Source: Pegea sp. RAD2-039
Taxonomy: Eukaryota > Chordata > Thaliacea > Salpida > Salpidae
Direction: 5' to 3'
Length of the DNA stretch: 64,000 nt
Assembly (NCBI GenBank): GCA_034620365.1
Contig: JAQGEQ010000023.1
Coordinates: forward strand, 62,001-126,000
The translations under genes and the position numbers were made by a program. Shown piece after piece: positions 51,680-63,653 of the stretch; the first letter of the stretch is position 1; the number at the start of each line of letters is the position of its first letter. The notes below the pieces were generated by a model. It searched no databases and was not told the origin of the DNA. It worked only from the letters and a program-made list of their open reading frames with translations.

Positions 51680-53875
51680 GTTAGCAACAATCCAAATAAC
51701 TACTGCTTCAACCTTTGTATTTTCTGTGGCTTATCATAAATTAGAAGAATTAGAGATTAGAATAGAAATTTGAGATGATTTTTAAAGTTAAGATTTCTAC
51801 TTCTGATCTACTTCTAGTTTGAAGATGTCTTTATTTTTGTAGTATTTGTGTACAAGTTTTCTTTGTAAATTCTTCAGAATAAATTTGTTTATTCCGTTAG
51901 TTATCATGATTTTATTAAAAGAAAGAGTTTTTTTATTTCGAAAAGAAATTATTCAACGAGTTGATAGTTTTTTGTGAGTTTTTTATTTATAACTGATGTA
52001 GAAAACTGTAAATAAATTCCTTTCTGTAATTTTTTTTATTAAATTGAAATATTTTGATAAATTATTTTTTGGGTTATTCAGAAATCTGTTAAGTTTTAAT
52101 TTCTTGATAATATCAACTTTTCAAACAGAACAAGCTTCTAAATGTTATCAGTACAACTGGTTTGTTGCTTTGTAAATCTGGGGGTAAGTATTAGAATGCT
52201 GAGGTTTTATTACTCAGTAATAAATCAAAGAAACAACTAAAGACTTTAATCTATTAACCAATTATTCCTAGATTAAAAAAGCTTAATTCTCAAATAATCT
52301 TCAAGGAGATAAAAAGATTAAATTGTAGTTAACTAAAGAAGGGACTTAGTAAGTAGATAACTACTGTTATGTTGTAGGTAATAATAGCTGATTAACTAAA
52401 TGCTAAAGTTTGAAAATATTACTTTTGATTTTAACCAATCTAATGAAATCTCAAACAGATTACACAAAAGTATTTTTTACAATCTGCTTGAGTTTTCTAG
52501 ATTCTAAAATTGGAAAAAAATTAATCCAGTTATAAAAGTTCGTGATTACTAGAACGGGAAAAAAGCTTACAAAGATGTTACCAGACTTGATAATACCAGA
52601 ACCTGAATAACTCATGGCTCAACACTTTAAAATATTATTTACTAAAAGTTACTTGCATTTGTTACCAGTTTTCTGACTTAGATTTGCGGTTTAACTTTAA
52701 AATCTAAACATTTATTTAAATAATAATCTAATTTACTTCTAATAATAATAATAATAATAATAATCCTTAAGAGAGGTTTATTATGAAATTTGCACAGCAC
52801 AAATGATAACAAACACAGAACAATACTATCTTACACTGTACAGTAGATTCTTTAGGACACCTGGTCATCTAAGCTTTCTATAAATAATATTTATCTTTGA
52901 AGTAAGATGACTTTCTATAATAAAGTTCAAATATATCACACAGTTAGGCTGATGACTATTTAAATAATTTTTTTATCCGATAGATGTCAGTAACACTCTT
53001 TTTGTTATTGACAATCTAAAAGTATGTTGTACGAGATAATGTTTGCTAACTTGTTTTCATCATTTTTATTTGCTTATTATAGTGGATATAGTGCTTTTAT
53101 ATAAACTAATCTTTTCGAGTTTAATGGTTCATTATTCTTTGGTTGAATGTTGAAGCATTTTATTCGTTCTGAAAGTATTTTTAAGAATTTTATTTTTTAT
53201 GGTTTTCATAAAAACTTCAATTATTTGGTGATTGTATTTTCTTTGTTTTAATCAGTTTATTTCAGATATTTTTTTATCAATAGATTTATACCTATATTTA
53301 TTATAAGAAAATTGTTTTGAATTTAATAATTATTATTTCTTTACAATGATTTTAAAAAATTTTTTTTTATTAACCAACTAATTTTTAACCTAAAATAAAA
53401 TTTTATGATTTTTATGTAAATTTGTTGTTTTTAAAACTTTTACAAAATACTTTTTGATAATAACTCAGTGAATTTTATCAATTTTCAATAAAACTTTTCA
53501 ATTTAGATATTAAAAAAAAACTTTTTATCAAAAAATTCTTTTAGATTTCTTAAATTATTAGTAATTATTTTGTAATTATTTTAAAACTTTTTCAATATTA
53601 TTTTATATGAATAATTTCTTAAACTAAATCATTTTAAATATTTATCTCTATAGTAATTATTTTCTAATCTGTAAATAAATAAACTTCTTTATAGGTTTTT
53701 AAATGAATATTTGGTAACTTCAGTTTATTTCAACATTATTCTGACCTCATCTTATGACAAAGCTTTTTATTGTTTTGAATTTTTCAAAAAAAACTTTATA
53801 GTTTATTTGTTTTATTCATTTTTGTTTTCATTACTAATAATTTTTACTATTCTTTAGTTTATTAGTATTTTTAAA
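51680..53875. other. AT-rich spacer with a trinucleotide microsatellite
   Basis: PPP4R2 3' end (AATAAA near 51880) and the upstream side of the phosphatase gene. The run of eight AAT units at 52741-52764 is the only distinct feature I see. Confidence 0.55.
52741..52764 (+). repeat. AAT trinucleotide microsatellite
   Basis: Eight perfect AAT units directly after TTCT. Confidence 0.9.
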
Positions 53876-56800
53876 ATGTCTGAAACTGAGATTTTTATAA
53901 AGAACTTTTTTGATGTAGTAGAAAAACTTTATAATGTAGTACCTGGACTAGAAGATGGGTTTGGAGTTGATTTTTTGGTAAGTTCAACTGATTTAACTTC
54001 AATTTGATCTGTTTTAAATCTAATATCAGAATTGAATTTATTTTTAAATCAGTTTAACAATTAAATTGATTTATTATTATTATATTGAAATAGAAATGTT
54101 TAATTTAAATCATTTTTAATAAAGATTTATATTTTTTTCAGTTTTGAAATTTAAAATTACTATTTTCAAAAAAGTTTTTCAAATTTTTAAGATTGATTTC
54201 AATAATTTAAAAACATTTTTTATTCACCTTTTTGTAATTCATATTCTATATAAAGTATCAATTTAATTAAGAAAAAGTTGATAATATAAAAATGATCATT
54301 CTAAAAGAATTATTTGTGTTTTTAAAACGTTGATGTTTTCACTTGAAAGCCATTTCCTCATTTGCAATTAATGTTTCTTATTTTTTGTAATTTTTATTCT
54401 GCCTTTTGTTTGTTCAATATTTAATATTATTAAACTTGAAATATTCCAATTATTCTTTTTAAACTATCATCAATTTACTATCTGTTTAAAATCTTATATT
54501 TGACTTCATCACTACAAAAAAATCTTTTTTTTAATGTAAGCTAATAAGTTATGAATTTATGTTGCTTATATATTTTTCTTAACTCTGTTACACTTTTAGC
54601 TGTCTTTTGGTTTTTCTTCATTAATTAAAGTATTTAGGACATTTGGTTATTTCTCTGCAGTCTTATCATCATTTATTTTATTAGGTTTTGTTTGCTTTAA
54701 GGTCTTGATGATTTGTTATCAGTAGCTGCGTGTTAGATAAAATACTTTTTTTTTCATTTATTCATCAAATAGATAAATAAATATTTGGTTTGATTTTAAT
54801 ACCATCAAATTTCATAATATAAAAAATATTTTGCAAATCAGAAAATTAAAAGAAAAGCTGATGAACAGAAAAATGACCCTTCGTTTTCATGTAAAGCTGG
54901 ACAATCTGATGAAAACAGAAAGAAGAACAGATACAAAGACATACTACCTTGTAAAAACTCTCTACTTCTACTTCAAAATTTGATTTATTTCTGTTTTTAG
55001 TTGATTACACCAGAGTGAAGCTAACTGGAAACAACAATAAATCTGATTATATAAACGCCAGTTACATTCGGGTTTGATTCCATTTCTTACTTCTCTATAA
55101 TTATTCTTTAAATATTTTTTTAATTTGCAGAGAGGAACAAATGAGCAATGTTACATCGCGGCCCAAGGTCCTCTACCACACACTGTCATTGACTTTTGGA
55201 CCATGATATGGTGTTGTAGAGTAAAAGTGATTTTGATGGTTTGCAAAGAAATTGAAGTTGGTAGAAGAAAATGTGAAAAGTAACAAAATATTTTTAAATT
55301 GGTGTCAACATGTTGCATTTGTTAACATGATTTAAACATTACTTTATAATCATGTCATGAAAAATTCCCTGATATTTCTTTCTTAAAACTTCTGATGTTA
55401 CTTTGTTATAATTGACAAATTCTTTTCAATTTTTCGTTTTTTTTTTATTAAAAATCTTTTAATTTTAACTGATTTGAATTCAGTTAATAAAATTCATTTT
55501 CATTTTCTACCTGGTCATTGATATTTAGATAAAAACTTGCTATTCTGTGTCTCCAACTTTAATCAAAAACTTCATCTCTACTTTCTCTTTTTTGACTAAT
55601 AGTCTGAGTATCAGTGTTTTCACCGACCTCATCTTCATCTCTCTCTAAATAAATAATGTTCTTAAAGTTCAGTTATTACCTTAAACTTCACTTTGAACTA
55701 CTTAAGCCAGCAGGTAGATATGTATGTTATGTGTGAAGGCCCATCAATTCTTTCTAAAATGAAAAAACAATTTTATAGATTTTCAATTTTAAGCAAGCGA
55801 GCAAACCTCATAAATCCATCTTCTCTTGTATCTGAACTTTTAACAATTTCTATTTAAATAGAAAAACTTTTATTTCAAACTTCTGGTTTCTATATTCTGT
55901 AATTTGTTCAAATAATATTCAAATGTTATTTCTACTTTTTCACATTTGTTTTTTTAATCTCAATTGTATGAAATAAACCTTCAAATTGCTTGTAGATATT
56001 GGGCAGATGAAAACGACAATTGTAAAAACTTTGGAGAATTTAAAATTCAATTTGTGAGTACATCAACTAACTTTTCTCAATATTCTCACAACTTCTATTT
56101 CCTAGAAATCTCAAACTCAAGATTGCAAAGATTACGTGATTCGGAGTTTACAAATCACCTATCGAAATGTAATTTAAATAAAAAATTATCATTTTTAGTA
56201 ACCATCAATTCATTTAAATATTACTTTCTCATAAAATACTGAATAATTTGGAATATTTCAAAAATGTTTTTCACATTTTACTTCTTGTATGTTATTAGGA
56301 ATCCAGATTAATAACTCAATTACATTACACAACCTGGCCGGATCACGGCATCCCTAAAACTAGAGGATCGATCCTGCAGATGTTGTCAGCAGCAAGATCT
56401 TTGCAGTCATATCAGTAAGTAGATCTACAAGACTATATTAGAAAGATATTTTCATTTTTTTCACTTGAAATCCACAAACGTTTTTATTTTGGTCTTTTCT
56501 GTTGTGCTTTGTTTGAAAAGTTTGCCAAAATCTATTTTCTATTACCTATAAATACACTAAAACGGAAAATGGAACAATTCCAAAGTAGTTGAAAAAAATC
56601 TATTCCGAAATTCCATCAATTTCATAAAAATCTAAAAATTCCACTAAAACCCAACAGCTGTTATACACAATGACGTCATCAAGTGACGTCATAAAAGTAA
56701 ACAAAATGACGTCATAAACGCGAAATTACTGCTTGAGTGAGAAGCGAAAATAAAGTTTTGTGCGTGAGTGTGTATAATGAAATATTTATATGTAACATAT

Positions 56801-59800
56801 GTGACTTGTACAGATGTGACAAGCTTCAACCTCTGTGCATTCACTGTAGCGCTGGTTGTGGTCGGACTGGCGCTGTTTTGGCGATCGACCATTTTCGTTA
56901 TTTGATTGCTATCAAGGTTTTTAGCTGATTTTTTTCGTTCAATTTGTTAATTGAAGTTTATTTGAAGCGTCTCGAAGGTTCTGTGTTTGATGTGGTCACT
57001 GAGATGAGGAAGCAGCGGTCATCTATGGTCCAGACCAAAGTAATTTGCTTGGACTACTAATCTGTCCACATTTAATTGGTTTTTGACCAGGACCAGTACG
57101 AGTTAGTTCATTTGGCGGTCAGCGAGATGCTATCGATGTTTGGAAAAGACCCCGACCTTTTTCAGAACCATAAACCCCGTCCACCAACCACTAACAATTA
57201 TGTTAACGTCCAAATACCAGCTGTGGACAACAAGCCTCGTGGTCCACTTTCTGCACCAAATAAACCGTCCAGAAGTGGACAGTCTCGGTCTTCATTCACA
57301 GCCGCTTATGACAGCCGACCACTGTCCACTGTTAATAAGATACCACCGCCAAAGCCGGCCCTGGCCCGCAGGACTTCAGACACGACCAGCGTAGCCCTGA
57401 ATTTGCCATCTACACACAAGAAGTAAGTCTTATCATCAACTGGTCACCTCTAGTCTTAACTGGTCACTATCTTAGGTCGGACAGCGGACAACTGGACCTA
57501 CCAGGTGACCGCCAACTCGTTTTCTTTGTCCCAGCATGCAAAACTCATTTTTTAAATTTTTTTTTTTTTTTTTTTTGTCTGAATCAGCAGTGACGTCATC
57601 ACCTACGTCATCAGCTTCAATCAAAGAAAGATACAATTTGAAACCAGTTGCAAATTCAAAGAAGACTTCCACGTCATCAATGACGTCACAAGTCAACCGC
57701 TTCAACTCTGTTTCAACACTCGATTTACGCGAGAAACAATCCAAGGGTCCCGCTGCCTCATCGCTCTCGATTCATGACCTCACCAAAGTCGAACTGATGA
57801 CGTCACAATTCAATCAGTCATTCAAGCGGAACGGTGTTGATACCTCATCAACTATCGAAGAAAAGAAGCAATCAACAAAGCAAGAACCGGTTGTCAAGAA
57901 GCCACTGACGTCATCAGCGGAGAAGAAAAGCGGTTTCGCGTATAGTAACGGGGTTTATACGGAAGTAGTAGTAGGGGCACCACCGATAATTAAACCCAAA
58001 CCTTCTATTCGTAAAAAAGAGATGAAGAAAGAACCTTTAAAGATCTCTGATGCCAATAATCGTGTCTCAGATCAACAAAAACCTTCGCGCGCTTCTCTCA
58101 AGAGTCTGTTGCATAGCAACAAAGCGACTCCCGCTAAATTATCTCCTCCAAAACCAGCTAGAAGATCCCAATTGATAACTAACCCCCAACCAGCAACAAG
58201 AAGTATCCATCATCCAACAGATACTGATCAGAAGTCAACTGCTGATTACAAAACAGGTTTGTACAAACCATCTACTGCTGCCATCTAATGGTGGGTCGCT
58301 TCCATCGCTTCATCCATCTCACAGTCTTTTTTTTCAGTTAATATTTTTTTTGGTGTTTTTTTTTGTTGCAAATTTTTCTTTTCAATTTGAAACTGCTGCC
58401 AACAGATGTCACTTTACCATCTGTCGCTTTTTTGTTAACTTGTTTTTATTTCAAGGTTTCAACCAACCACCACCAGTCAAACCCAAACGTAGCTCGCGAC
58501 CAATAACCACCAAGCAACCACCTGCGACCACCAAGCAACCACCTGCGACCACCAAGCAACCACCTGCGACCACCAAGCAACCACCTGCGACCACCAAGCA
58601 ACCACCAAGCAACCACCTGCGACCACCAAGCAACCACCCGCGACCACCCGAATACCTGAAGGTGGTTTGTTTCTTCATCGAATTATTTTTACATGAAATT
58701 TTGTTTAAAGCAAAACGAAGAATTCATTCGAATTTAAGTGAAACGCGAGGAAACATTTACTCGAAGGTTGACGACGGTCACCATGCCAACCACCAACCAT
58801 CTGTCCCTAGTAAATCAAATCACCGATTTTGTTCTCATTTCTCATTTGCATATCCGCAGATTCATCTCCAGCACTCTACTCTCAGCTCAACGTCAAGGAC
58901 GTCACCACGAAGCGAGCAGGTGAGTTGATGACGTCATCATACTAGTAATAGGATTGTGAGTGACGTCATCAAGTAAGCTGCTCGCGACAGAGAGCGATTT
59001 AGAGCCCACGTTACACTGATGACGTCATCAACGGGGCTCTAAATCGCTTCTGGTCGCGTGCTGTAATCACCGACTGATGACGTCATAATAGTTAGCACGA
59101 AACCTCTAGCAGTACTTGGTACGCAGGACCTGGACCACAGCAACGGACCACAACCAAGTTACCAGAAGTAGAAGAAGTGGCTCGTAAGTTAGCGTCGCCC
59201 TTTGTGGTTGTCATGGCAACCGACAAGCTCTCAGCTACTTTTTTTACAGCTGAGATTCCTGAAAGAACTCCAGAATCGTATCAAGTTGTTGATGGTTTCC
59301 ATGGCAACCGGTACGAGTCGATACGAGTTGCTAAGCAACAACAACAACCATCAGTTGCAAGTGGTGATAGTGTCTACGCTACCATGTAAGTTGGTTGCTA
59401 AGCGAACCTCTAATTGGTTGCTAAGCGAACTTCTAATTGGTTGCTAACCAAGCTATCTGTTGCAGTTCAGAAGCAGCTAATAGCAACCAGCAAACGTCAC
59501 TTGGAAGTACCGTGAAAGCGCGCGCGATGGGCTTGTTGGAGAAGGTTTGTATTAATGACGTCATGCGCTGACATCATCAAGATCTTTTCATCTACAGACG
59601 ACCACCGCGTTTCAATTCACTACGTCATCAACCAGTAAAACTCCATCATCAGGTCTCAAACCCCTACACGCCCTCTGTACCCTTAAATCACGCGACTTTT
59701 CATCTTTGTTTGCTTTTATTACGTCACTAACATCAAAACATGCAACTTTCATCTTCTCGAAACTTCTCGAATGTTGCCAATTTGTTGCTTCTTAATTGAG

Positions 59801-61507
59801 TCATGATACTTGGTTGCTGTCGACGTTTAGTGCAATAAATTTCGCGTTTCGCGACTTGGGTGTCGCGATTGTAGCGATGTTGACATCCCCGATGGCATTC
59901 CTCGAACACGAATTTGCTAGAAATGATGACGTCACATACAGTTGATGACGTCACATACACGTTGATGACGTCACATACTAACCCCTTTTTGGCCGAATAT
60001 ATGATTACTCCTTGTTTGACGCGCGACGCGAGAGCTCTTCGACATTTCATATGATTCAAGATTGCTTTTAACTCTCTACAAGTGACGTCATAAGCATATT
60101 GTTGTCATGATGACGTCATCACTCACTGTAGCGTCATCTCGTTCCAACCAAAAGTGTGATGCATCAAATGTAGGATTTTTGAGACGTAAGCCTTGCCCTT
60201 CACTTCCAACATCTTGATCGCTTGTATCACATCCCAACTCGCGTTCACCGGATCTGTTGACGACGTCATCATACAATCGTCAATGACGTCATCACTCTTG
60301 ACTCACTTACTTCTCCTAGTAGACAGGAAATGACCTGGGCGATGTTTACGCGCATAAATCCATTTTCCGGTCGTGGGTCGCCCTGGCAACCGTTGTTGGT
60401 AACCAACCAGTTGACATCGATTGCAACCAGCTTCATTCAAGGCTTTGTTGACTTCACGAGTCTTCGGCGGGCAACTCTCACGTTTATTGGTGATGACGTC
60501 ATCACTAATGACGCTGTCATCATCAGCACAGAAGCATCGCGCTGTAGGGCGCGGGGCGCCTCGACGACCTCTAAAACGTCGTCCGCGAAGTTCACCTAGC
60601 AACTCATGAACTGCTTCGCGATGTCGTTGCGATGTGCTGACGTCATCAGGACGTGAAGAGCGCTGATGACTGCTATGAGCTTTGAGCGCGGTGATTGGTG
60701 GAATCTGAGTAAGCCCTTTTGAATCTCGCAACTGTTTCGTGACGTCACATGAGCGCTGTAGATCGACGTCATCAACGTCGAAGTCTTGCGCGTCTAACCA
60801 ATTGCGACATTTAGTGGAGACATCCAGTTTAGCTTTGACGCGAAAACGCGATGTTAGATCGCGGTAAGGATCTATTACGCGATGCGCCGCTTCCAATTGA
60901 GGTTTTAGCTCCTCCGGAGTTTGCTTCCATCTTATCTTCTTCTTTCTTCTTTTTTCTCTCTTCTTTTCGCGATCTTGTTCAAATTGAAAAGTTGAATCGT
61001 CAGAAGAACTTTCGCGTGATGACGTCATCACCTTCTGATAACGTTCATTTCTCTAAAAACATTAAAATTTAAATAACAGCTCGCGTGATCATGACGTCAT
61101 CACCTCTTTTCGCGTCAACTTCTTTTTTCGAGGGTCATCTTCCTTGTATATCTTCCAACCCCCATTTTTATGTCTTTGTTTCATCTTCTGATCTTCATCA
61201 AGTTTTTATTAATAACTTTCTACCGACTTTCCACTTTCCCTCTATGACGTCATCAACTTCAACAATGACGTCACAAATCTATTTATTGATTTAGAATCAG
61301 TTGGAAGCAAGTCAAGTGCTGTTGGAGAAGCTTATGTGCAAGAACCTTTTATTTATTCAGAACAAGATTTAAGTGAGTCTCATCTTCATCTTTAAATCTT
61401 CATCTTTAACCTTTTGATCTTCATCAGGTTACAACAACAGGTATCAACGTAAACCTCATGGGGGTCGTAAACTTCCCGAAAAATGGACTTCAAGTGGAAT
61501 CTTATAA
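53876..61507 (+). CDS. PTPN12: PTP-PEST family tyrosine phosphatase (PTPN12/18/22-like)
   Basis: Cytosolic tyrosine phosphatase with a proline-rich adaptor tail, expected to act on Cas/paxillin-type or immune-receptor signalling proteins. Catalytic exons join in phase: 53876-53977, 54842-54950, 55001-55071, 55131-55279, 55996-56053, 56106-56168, 56299-56414, 56814-56916, 56968-57039 and 57091-57422. Motifs in order: KKNRYKDILPFDYTRVKL, SDYINASYI, AAQGPL, TTWPDHGIP (WPD loop) and the P-loop HCSAGCGRTG with the catalytic cysteine, then QTKDQYELVH. The tail includes exons 57476-57504, 57588-58256 and 58456-58661 (heptapeptide repeat TTKQPPA). The last exon ends KPHGGRKLPEKWTSSGIL, the C-terminal homology motif of this family. 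Tail exons between 58670 and 59650 are not fully resolved. Which of PTPN12, 18 or 22 is ancestral cannot be told. Confidence 0.92.
58506..58650 (+). repeat. 21-base coding repeat (TTKQPPA) in the phosphatase tail
   Basis: Tandem 21-base units (ACCACCAAGCAACCACCTGC plus G) encode TTKQPPA four times in frame. A shortened unit then slips the reading frame of the repeat, so its last part is read as a different proline-rich text (SNHLRPPSNHPRPP). The exon stays open throughout. Proline-rich heptads suit SH3 binding. Confidence 0.92.
59389..59455 (+). repeat. Three intronic copies of a 23-base unit
   Basis: TTGGTTGCTAAGCGAAC occurs twice with AATTGGTTGCTAACCAAGC as a third, diverged unit, in the intron after the exon ending about 59387. 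Confidence 0.8.
59733..61184 (-). CDS. Unidentified protein gene nested antisense in a phosphatase intron
   Basis: Five minus-strand exons (61104-61184, 60311-61052, 60127-60253, 59983-60075, 59733-59916) with clean GT-AG sites add up to exactly 408 codons plus stop. The N-terminal half is strongly basic (KKREKRRKKKIRWKQTPEE), with Ser/Asp patches partly spelled by TGACGTCA palindromes. The C-terminal part is compact and helical: ASWDVIQAIKMLEVKG, AYVSKILHLMHHTFGWNEM, LKAILNHMKCRRALASRV, GVIIYSAKKG; this pattern could be a winged-helix-like fold (weak inference). No family recognised. It sits wholly within the phosphatase intron between about 59695 and 61286, on the opposite strand. Confidence 0.75.
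59928..59976 (+). repeat. Triple GATGACGTCACATAC repeat
   Basis: Three closely spaced units of about 20 bases, each with a full TGACGTCA palindrome followed by CATAC, in an intron of both overlapping genes. Confidence 0.85.
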
Positions 61508-63212
61508 AACTGTTCTTTTATTTATTACCAAAATTTGTATCTAATCTTGTCAGTGACGTTTGTGATGACGTCATACCAAACTACTCCATAACTGTCATTT
61601 TATTTCATCCAATCAAGCTTGAGAGGCACTTGCAGCTCCAATGTGCTAAATATTTCATAAATATTTTGATTATTCAGAATTTTGCACTTTTTCTTCATTC
61701 GATTTCCTTTTTTTTTCGCCGAGGCCTTGTATTCCAATTTCTCTTTTTATTTTCACTTACATCTGTTGATCTAACTTCTAGCAGTTTTCTATCCTGACAT
61801 CAATTCTATTTTATCCGTCCAGACTTGCTTTTAAATTTTAACGAAAATGGACTTTTATACGAGATTTATTTAATTTGAAATAAAATCTGATTTCAGTAAT
61901 TTCGTTTTTTTTAATTAATTTAAAATTTAAATCAGTTAACATCGTGATCTGTAAAAGATAAAAGTAAATAAAAATTTGATAAAAGTGAAGAGAAAAATTT
62001 ATTAAATTAACTTTTCATAAAATACTTTGTTCAAATTTAACTTTAAGTAAAGAGAAAGTTGTCAGAAAAAAATTGATTTATTTAAATGCGAAAAGTTTTG
62101 AATCACTTTCAAGCGATTATTTGTAAATTTCATTTTTTAATTGACCTAAAATATCAAATTTGTTCATATATTTTTAAATTTTCAAACATTTTTGAATGTC
62201 AATCAAAGATTTGAAATCATTATTTCGAATCGTTTACAAATAAGCTTAAAACAGTTTAACCAACAAAAATTCTTTTAAAACTTAAATTATTTGTTTTGTA
62301 TTCTACCAAAAAATAACTATTAAATAATTGTTATTTCTTTTACCTTGAATTAGTTAATCTAATAATTATTTTTTACAACTAGAATTGAACAATTTCTCAT
62401 TAAAAATAATTGAAAAGCTTTTTTTAGGCTGAAATTTTTTTAGTTTTTGGTTAAAGAATCTTTTTAATGTTTGAAAACTTTTTGTAAATATTTTTTTAAT
62501 AAAAAAAATTTGGTTCTTTATCGAGTTTGCATTTTTGAAAACAAATTTTTATAATCATTTAACTATCATCATAAATTAGAGATAATATAAAAGTTAAACA
62601 TTTACTTATGAAGAAAATCACTTTCAAAAATCATTCGAATTATGACAGAAGCTTTAAAAGAGAATTTAATTTTTAATAAAATAAGCAAATAGTCCAATAA
62701 AGAAATTACTTAAAAACAATATTTTGTGAATATCTAGCATTTTAAAAAATCTAAACTCTTCAAAAATTTCAAAAATCTGTATTAAATAGTGATATTTTAT
62801 TTATTTGAAAATGAACTTCAGTTCACTTAAAAAATATTTTGAATATTTTACATATGACTGATTTCACCAAATAAATTTCTTTTAATAAAATCCTGTTTCC
62901 CGTTCACTGCATCTGTAAATTCAAATTTAAATATTAATTGAGAATATTAAATATTTTAACTTATTAAAACATTTCACTAGAATTTGAAACATGCTCATTA
63001 ATTGTTGGCAAATTAAAATGTAAACAACAAATCTTTGTAAAATAATATTTACAAATCAAATTCTCTCTTTTTAGTTCGGTTATCTTTTTCTCAATAATTT
63101 TTGGTCAAATATAAGCGCTTTTAAAGAGAATATTTTAGTCTGACATGTCTTTAGAATGGAACCGTTAACCCAAAATTATATTATAGGACAAACTATCAAT
63201 TGGTAAAAAGAG
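61508..63212. other. AT-rich spacer after the phosphatase gene
   Basis: 3' untranslated region and spacer. One TGACGTCA lies near 61565; beyond about 61800 the DNA is very AT-rich and no gene is seen. Confidence 0.55.
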
Positions 63213-63653
63213 ATGGTCACAATTTATAAATCTCCATTAAAGCAGCTGGGCACACTTAGCTGTTTCAACTTACAGCAAATCGTACAATATGAAGAAGTCC
63301 TATCAATAATGTCAACATCTTTTGTAAGTAAAGGTATTGCTGCAGAAAGAAGATATGGGTTCCACCTTCACCCAGAGATTGCATTCATCACACCCCTGTG
63401 CAAAGTGTACCCAGGTGTATCTTTCTCGCATTTGCTTGTCACAAGAGTGTTTGCAGGAAGATCTCCACATCACAGTGATCAATCTTTATATGATTTGATT
63501 CGAATCTTTACATCTATCTCCCTTTTCTTTCCATCTTGGGACATCAACTTGTTTACCAAAACACAAACTAGTGCATCATCCTTTGCATCAGATAAGGGAT
63601 ATTTTAATCGAAATATAATTATATATAATAGAAATATAATTTCTGATATTTAA
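63213..63653 (+). CDS. Unassigned open frame, faint PARP-like resemblance
   Basis: Open frame of 146 codons, GC-richer than its AT-rich surroundings. The middle (ERRYGFHLHPEIAF followed by GVSFSHLLVTRVFAGRSP) faintly recalls the region of PARP/ART catalytic domains where a donor-loop segment is followed by a hydrophobic strand and V-G-R. Key NAD-binding residues are not evident. The true coding part may be only the central 60-90 codons, flanked by introns, or it may be a relic of a lost gene. The gene may continue beyond the window. Confidence 0.35.
   Translation: MVTIYKSPLKQLGTLSCFNLQQIVQYEEVLSIMSTSFVSKGIAAERRYGFHLHPEIAFITPLCKVYPGVSFSHLLVTRVFAGRSPHHSDQSLYDLIRIFTSISLFFPSWDINLFTKTQTSASSFASDKGYFNRNIIIYNRNIISDI

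Noticed and set aside
58446-58678. Long Gly/Trp/Leu-rich frames on the minus strand
   Set aside because: They are the reverse strand of the TTKQPPA coding repeat, with no splice sites or start context of their own.
59928-59976. Triple TGACGTCA repeat considered as an attachment or recombination site
   Set aside because: The same palindrome occurs throughout the surrounding 5 kb, including exons, so a local site-specific role is not supported.
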